Positions 22,451-25,402 of a stretch of DNA of 25,402 nt are shown in pieces. Each line of letters starts with the position of its first letter. The first letter of the stretch is position 1. This DNA comes from an uncultured Verrucomicrobiota bacterium (lineage in GTDB: Bacteria; Verrucomicrobiota; Verrucomicrobiia; Chthoniobacterales; SZAS-18): contig CALMOL010000060.1 of assembly GCA_937871685.1 (NCBI GenBank), forward strand, positions 6,324 to 31,725, written 5' to 3'. The notes under the pieces were generated by a model. It was not told the DNA's origin. It saw only the letters and a program-made list of their open reading frames with translations, and ran no database searches. Made by a program: the position numbers and the translations under genes.

Positions 22451-25270
22451 TCACGGATCGATCCCGAAAATCAGCGTGACCCCAAGCGGAAAGCGGCCGC
22501 AGTCGCGGCCGTAGATCGTCAGCCCCCCGACGTGCCGGGCCTCTTCCTGCACCGCGCAACGCAGTCGCAGCACCCCATCCTTCGAATCGGCCAGCACACG
22601 TTCCAGCAGCTCGCCGCGGAGCGTGGCGTGCAGGAGGTAACCGTAGGCGCCCTTGCCCCCGCGCAGGTAGCTCAACGCGCCTCGCGCATCGTGCGGATGA
22701 GTAGGCAGGACGGCCTCGTGAACGCGAGTTCCGTTCAGGAGGAGCTCCATCACCGTGGGATGAGCGGACGCATCGGTTTGTGCGTCGCCAGGGCGACAAG
22801 AGGACGCTTCCAACAGAACGCGCAGGCAGTCCGGCTTGCGCGAAGCAAAGGCCGCGAGCGGGAAATGCCACTCGAACCACCCGGTCCCCTTGCCGGCGCA
22901 GCTGCCGTGCTCCCGGGCCACTTCGGCGGAAGTGCTCCCGCCCGACCATTCGCCCGCGGCGAAGTCGTGCGCCTCGGCGCGCAGGATGACCCGGTTCGCG
23001 CGCTCTTCCCGCGCGGGTGCGGGGCCATCGACCAGGAGTTGCACGTAGTTGCCCGCCACGACGGTGCCGTCCGGCGCGACCGCCCGCACCCAGAGCGTGC
23101 AGAGCATCGTTTCCTCCGGCAGGCGCAGCACGATGTTCCCGGCCAGTTCCACTCGATATTGGCCGAAGGCGATGGGTTTTACCCCGCTGGCCAAGTCGTC
23201 GTGCACCCAGCCCAGCGCATCCACGCCGGCCAGGCACCAGTGCAGCGAAACGTTCTCCTTCCGCTGGCGCGAGAAGTGGGATGACTTCACCTCGATCACG
23301 CGCTCTTCCCCCGGCTGCGCGCGCGCGATGGGCGGCGCGTCGATCGGCAGCACGTCGCCTTGGTTCACGATCTTCGAATCGTAGCCGAAGTCCTTCGGCG
23401 TCCGGTCGTAGTTCAGGAAGCCGTTGCGCTCCCACTCCACGTCGTGCAGCTCCGTGTAAATGTAGGCCGAGAGCTTGCCGTGGCGGCGCAGCTCGTTGGT
23501 CAGGAATTTGAAGCTCCAGCTCACGTCGCGATCGCCGTCCAGCGCGCCGACCCCGCCATACTCGCTGTTGATGAGCGGCTGGTTTCCCTGCTGGTAGCCG
23601 GGGATGTAATGCCGCGTCGATCCCGCGTAGGTGTCCTCCACCACTTCCTGGATGTGGGCGCGGGCGCGCTCGTAGTTGTCCTGATAGAAATGCCACGAGT
23701 TGATGTCCGTGGAGCCATGCCCGTAGTGCTGGAGGTGATCCCACGGGACCACGCTCATGTCCTCCACCAAGCGCGTGGGATCGAGCGACTTGGCGAGGTT
23801 CCACATCTCGTTCACCCAGTGAAACGACTCGAGGTTGGGCGTGCGGGTCCCCGGCTCGCGGACGGGTCTGGGCGGCCCCCCGGTCTCGGGCCACTTCGGG
23901 TTGATCAGGTGGACGAATTCCGCCTGTCCGCCGAAGCCCCACGTCTCGTTGAAGAGACACCACGCGACGATGGAAGGATGGTTGAAGTCGCGCTCGATGG
24001 CTTGACGCATCATGGTCTCGAAGCGTCGCCGCCCGAGCGCGGTGTCGCCGCCCTCGCCGAAATTCGGGAAGTCGGCCATGAGCAGGATCCCGAGCGTATC
24101 GGCGTAGTAGAGCAGCAGCGGATCGTCGATCTTGATGTGAATCCGCAACAGGTCGAAGCCGGCCTGCTTCGCGAGGAGGATGTCTTCCCGCAGGCGTTGC
24201 GTGTCGCCCGCGGTATAAACGCCCTCGGGGTGGTAGGATTGATAGAGCGCCCCGCGGACGTAGATCGGCTCGCCGTTGAGGCAGAGCACGCCCGGCGCGC
24301 CCGCTTCTTCGACGGGACGGGACGACAGGTTGCGCACGCCGAAGTAACCGTGGACGACGTCCTTCTGAGCGTCGTGGATCAGCGTGAGCCGAAGGCGATA
24401 GAGCTTCGGATCGTTCGGATCCCACAGGATTGCCGGGGCGAGGTGGATCACGACCCGGGCGAGGTCGTTGTGGACCGGGCAGCGCTCCGTCCATTCCCGG
24501 CCGTCCGGCGCGGTGACGAGAATCGTCGCCTCGCTCCCCCCGCGGGTGAATGCCGTGATCGTCACCGTCTGCGCGGCGAGGTCGCTCACCGTCTCGAAGC
24601 GCTCGATGTGCGCGACCGCGCGCGGCTCCATGAAGACGGTCTGCCAGATGCCGCTCGCGGAAGAATACCAGCCCCACTGCTTGCCGACTGGCTGCTCGCG
24701 GTTGTCCATCGGGTCCTCTACGCGCAGCACCACGATCCCGGTGAGCCGCCCGCTCGCCGGATCGCGCTCCAGCGCATCGGTCACGTCGAACTCAAAGGGG
24801 GTGAAGCCGCCCTCGTGGCGCCCGAGCGGCTGGCCGTTGCACCAGGCATCCGTCTGGAAGTCGGCGGCGCCCACCGTCAGGATCACTCGCTTGCCCGCCC
24901 AGTGCTCGTTGTCGGGAAGGACGATCCGCTGGCGATACCAGCCCACCTCGAAGCGGGCGGCGTCGCGATAGTTTTCCTGGCTCAGTTCCAGCGGGTTTCG
25001 GAACACGCGACGAGCGTAGAAGTTGTCGTTCCCCGCGGCGGCCTCCTCGCCCCAGGCGGCGAGGGATTCCCAGCAAAACGGCACGATGATCTGGTCGGCC
25101 CAGCGCTCCTCCCGCGGGGCAAACCAGCGGGCCTCCACCCCGACCCGTTCGCCGTCGAAGCGAAACTCCCAGGGGCCGTTGAGGTTGAGCCAGTCGAGGC
25201 CATTTACCCAGCCGCGCTGCCGATCCGGCCGAGGGTATTCAGGACGGGGCAAGAAAGGGCCGGTTCGCAT
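22451..25270 (-). CDS. Glycoside hydrolase family 2 enzyme (beta-galactosidase/glucuronidase type)
   Basis: 939 residues. A sugar-binding jelly-roll domain occupies ~25-215 (LNLNGPWEFRFDGE, VGWYRQRIVLPD, NGQPLGRHEGGFTPFEFDVT), an Ig-like sandwich ~220-315, and a TIM barrel ~320-690. The acid/base Glu442 lies in WCLFNETWG, preceded by RDFNHPSIVAW, and the nucleophile Glu570 in LINSEYGG; both are intact. DLLRIHIKIDDPLLLYYADTLGILLMADFP is the usual early barrel segment. The last ~240 residues are beta-rich and may be an extra domain. No signal peptide is visible, so action on imported oligosaccharides in the cytoplasm is likely unless the true start lies elsewhere. GH2 covers beta-galactosidase, beta-mannosidase, beta-glucuronidase and others; I cannot choose. 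It stands alone here; its promoter lies beyond 25270. Confidence 0.92.
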   Translation of the reverse strand: MRTGPFLPRPEYPRPDRQRGWVNGLDWLNLNGPWEFRFDGERVGVEARWFAPREERWADQIIVPFCWESLAAWGEEAAAGNDNFYARRVFRNPLELSQENYRDAARFEVGWYRQRIVLPDNEHWAGKRVILTVGAADFQTDAWCNGQPLGRHEGGFTPFEFDVTDALERDPASGRLTGIVVLRVEDPMDNREQPVGKQWGWYSSASGIWQTVFMEPRAVAHIERFETVSDLAAQTVTITAFTRGGSEATILVTAPDGREWTERCPVHNDLARVVIHLAPAILWDPNDPKLYRLRLTLIHDAQKDVVHGYFGVRNLSSRPVEEAGAPGVLCLNGEPIYVRGALYQSYHPEGVYTAGDTQRLREDILLAKQAGFDLLRIHIKIDDPLLLYYADTLGILLMADFPNFGEGGDTALGRRRFETMMRQAIERDFNHPSIVAWCLFNETWGFGGQAEFVHLINPKWPETGGPPRPVREPGTRTPNLESFHWVNEMWNLAKSLDPTRLVEDMSVVPWDHLQHYGHGSTDINSWHFYQDNYERARAHIQEVVEDTYAGSTRHYIPGYQQGNQPLINSEYGGVGALDGDRDVSWSFKFLTNELRRHGKLSAYIYTELHDVEWERNGFLNYDRTPKDFGYDSKIVNQGDVLPIDAPPIARAQPGEERVIEVKSSHFSRQRKENVSLHWCLAGVDALGWVHDDLASGVKPIAFGQYRVELAGNIVLRLPEETMLCTLWVRAVAPDGTVVAGNYVQLLVDGPAPAREERANRVILRAEAHDFAAGEWSGGSTSAEVAREHGSCAGKGTGWFEWHFPLAAFASRKPDCLRVLLEASSCRPGDAQTDASAHPTVMELLLNGTRVHEAVLPTHPHDARGALSYLRGGKGAYGYLLHATLRGELLERVLADSKDGVLRLRCAVQEEARHVGGLTIYGRDCGRFPLGVTLIFGIDP

Positions 25271-25311
25271 GGTTCACCCTCGGTCGCCGGCAGTGCAAAG
25301 CACAACTGCTG

Positions 25312-25371
25312 GTAGCTGCAGCGGCGGCGGCGACGCCGTGCAAGAGGCAGCTTGGGGCTAGCTGCGGCTAC
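25312..25371. repeat. Imperfect inverted repeat upstream of the GH2 gene
   Basis: GTAGCTGCAGC (25312-25322) is inverted as GCTGCGGCTAC (25361-25371), 10 of 11 positions matching, with GC-rich sequence between. It lies 41 bp upstream of the GH2 start codon and may be a dispersed palindromic repeat or an operator. No start of another gene is visible up to the window end. Confidence 0.4.
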
Positions 25372-25402
25372 GGACGGGGGCGCGAGCTGACCTGCAGTGG
25401 AA

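Noticed and set aside
22428..24677. 749-codon minus-strand and 651-codon plus-strand (23360-25315) frames overlapping the GH2 gene
   Set aside because: The GH2 frame has both catalytic motifs and all expected domains; the others are out-of-frame shadows.
1..25402. tRNA, rRNA, riboswitch, insertion sequence or phage genes
   Set aside because: No cloverleaf, conserved rRNA segment, riboswitch core, transposase or integrase motif was recognised on either strand.

Overview
This 25.4 kb window is very GC-rich and reads as chromosomal DNA of a Verrucomicrobiota-type bacterium, possibly near the Chthoniobacterales/Opitutales. The lineage call is an inference from gene style, not from a marker gene. 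It rests on an ECF sigma factor directly followed by a Hanks kinase fused to WD40 repeats, on a secreted protein with the DGIDDAWQVQYFG / DPDGDG / EYIAGL signature, on a second kinase fused to a TolB-like domain and TPRs, and on many palindromic intergenic repeats. C-homopolymer sequence at bases 1-57 suggests a contig end or low-quality sequence.

Layout. (1) 144-4133, minus: an ECF sigma factor and a membrane-anchored Ser/Thr kinase with WD40 repeats, 33 bp apart, forming a signalling operon. (2) 4625-6046, plus: a secreted protein with an LprI-like C-terminus and a small three-helix membrane protein. (3) 6336-10097, minus: a 1253-residue secreted protein with a FlgD-like Ig domain, a probable beta-propeller and a fibronectin type III domain. 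(4) 10360-10821, plus: a small GreA/GreB-family protein. It is followed by about 640 bp without a convincing gene that holds a 21-bp tandem array, then a second kinase on the minus strand (11460-13817). (5) 14109-16164, plus: a SurA-like chaperone/isomerase and a secreted calcium-binding-type protein, followed by a 199-bp nested palindrome. (6) 16385-17426, minus: a histidine phosphatase and a small NTF2-like membrane-anchored protein. (7) 17629-22357, plus: a complete branched-chain amino acid type ABC importer in the order livK-H-M-G-F. (8) 22451-25270, minus: a GH2 glycoside hydrolase with both catalytic glutamates.

How the parts work together. The importer is a self-contained five-gene unit: a binding protein, two permeases and two ATPases, with the last three genes tightly packed or overlapping. 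The sigma/kinase pair is probably a single circuit in which the kinase modifies or gates the sigma factor or its targets. The second kinase is an orphan without a transmembrane segment. The remaining genes are single transcription units, consistent with a free-living heterotroph that breaks down plant or algal polymers.

The least explained parts are not genes. They are the 21-bp array at 11022-11295, whose period is two DNA helical turns and whose plus-strand reading is a heptad peptide broken by one TGA; the nested palindromes at 16165-16363 and 18880-18985, which share a core; the overlapping alternative hairpins at 6255-6297; and a 92-bp palindrome that supplies the end of livM and abuts or supplies the start of livG. 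No tRNA, rRNA, CRISPR array, transposase or phage gene was seen.
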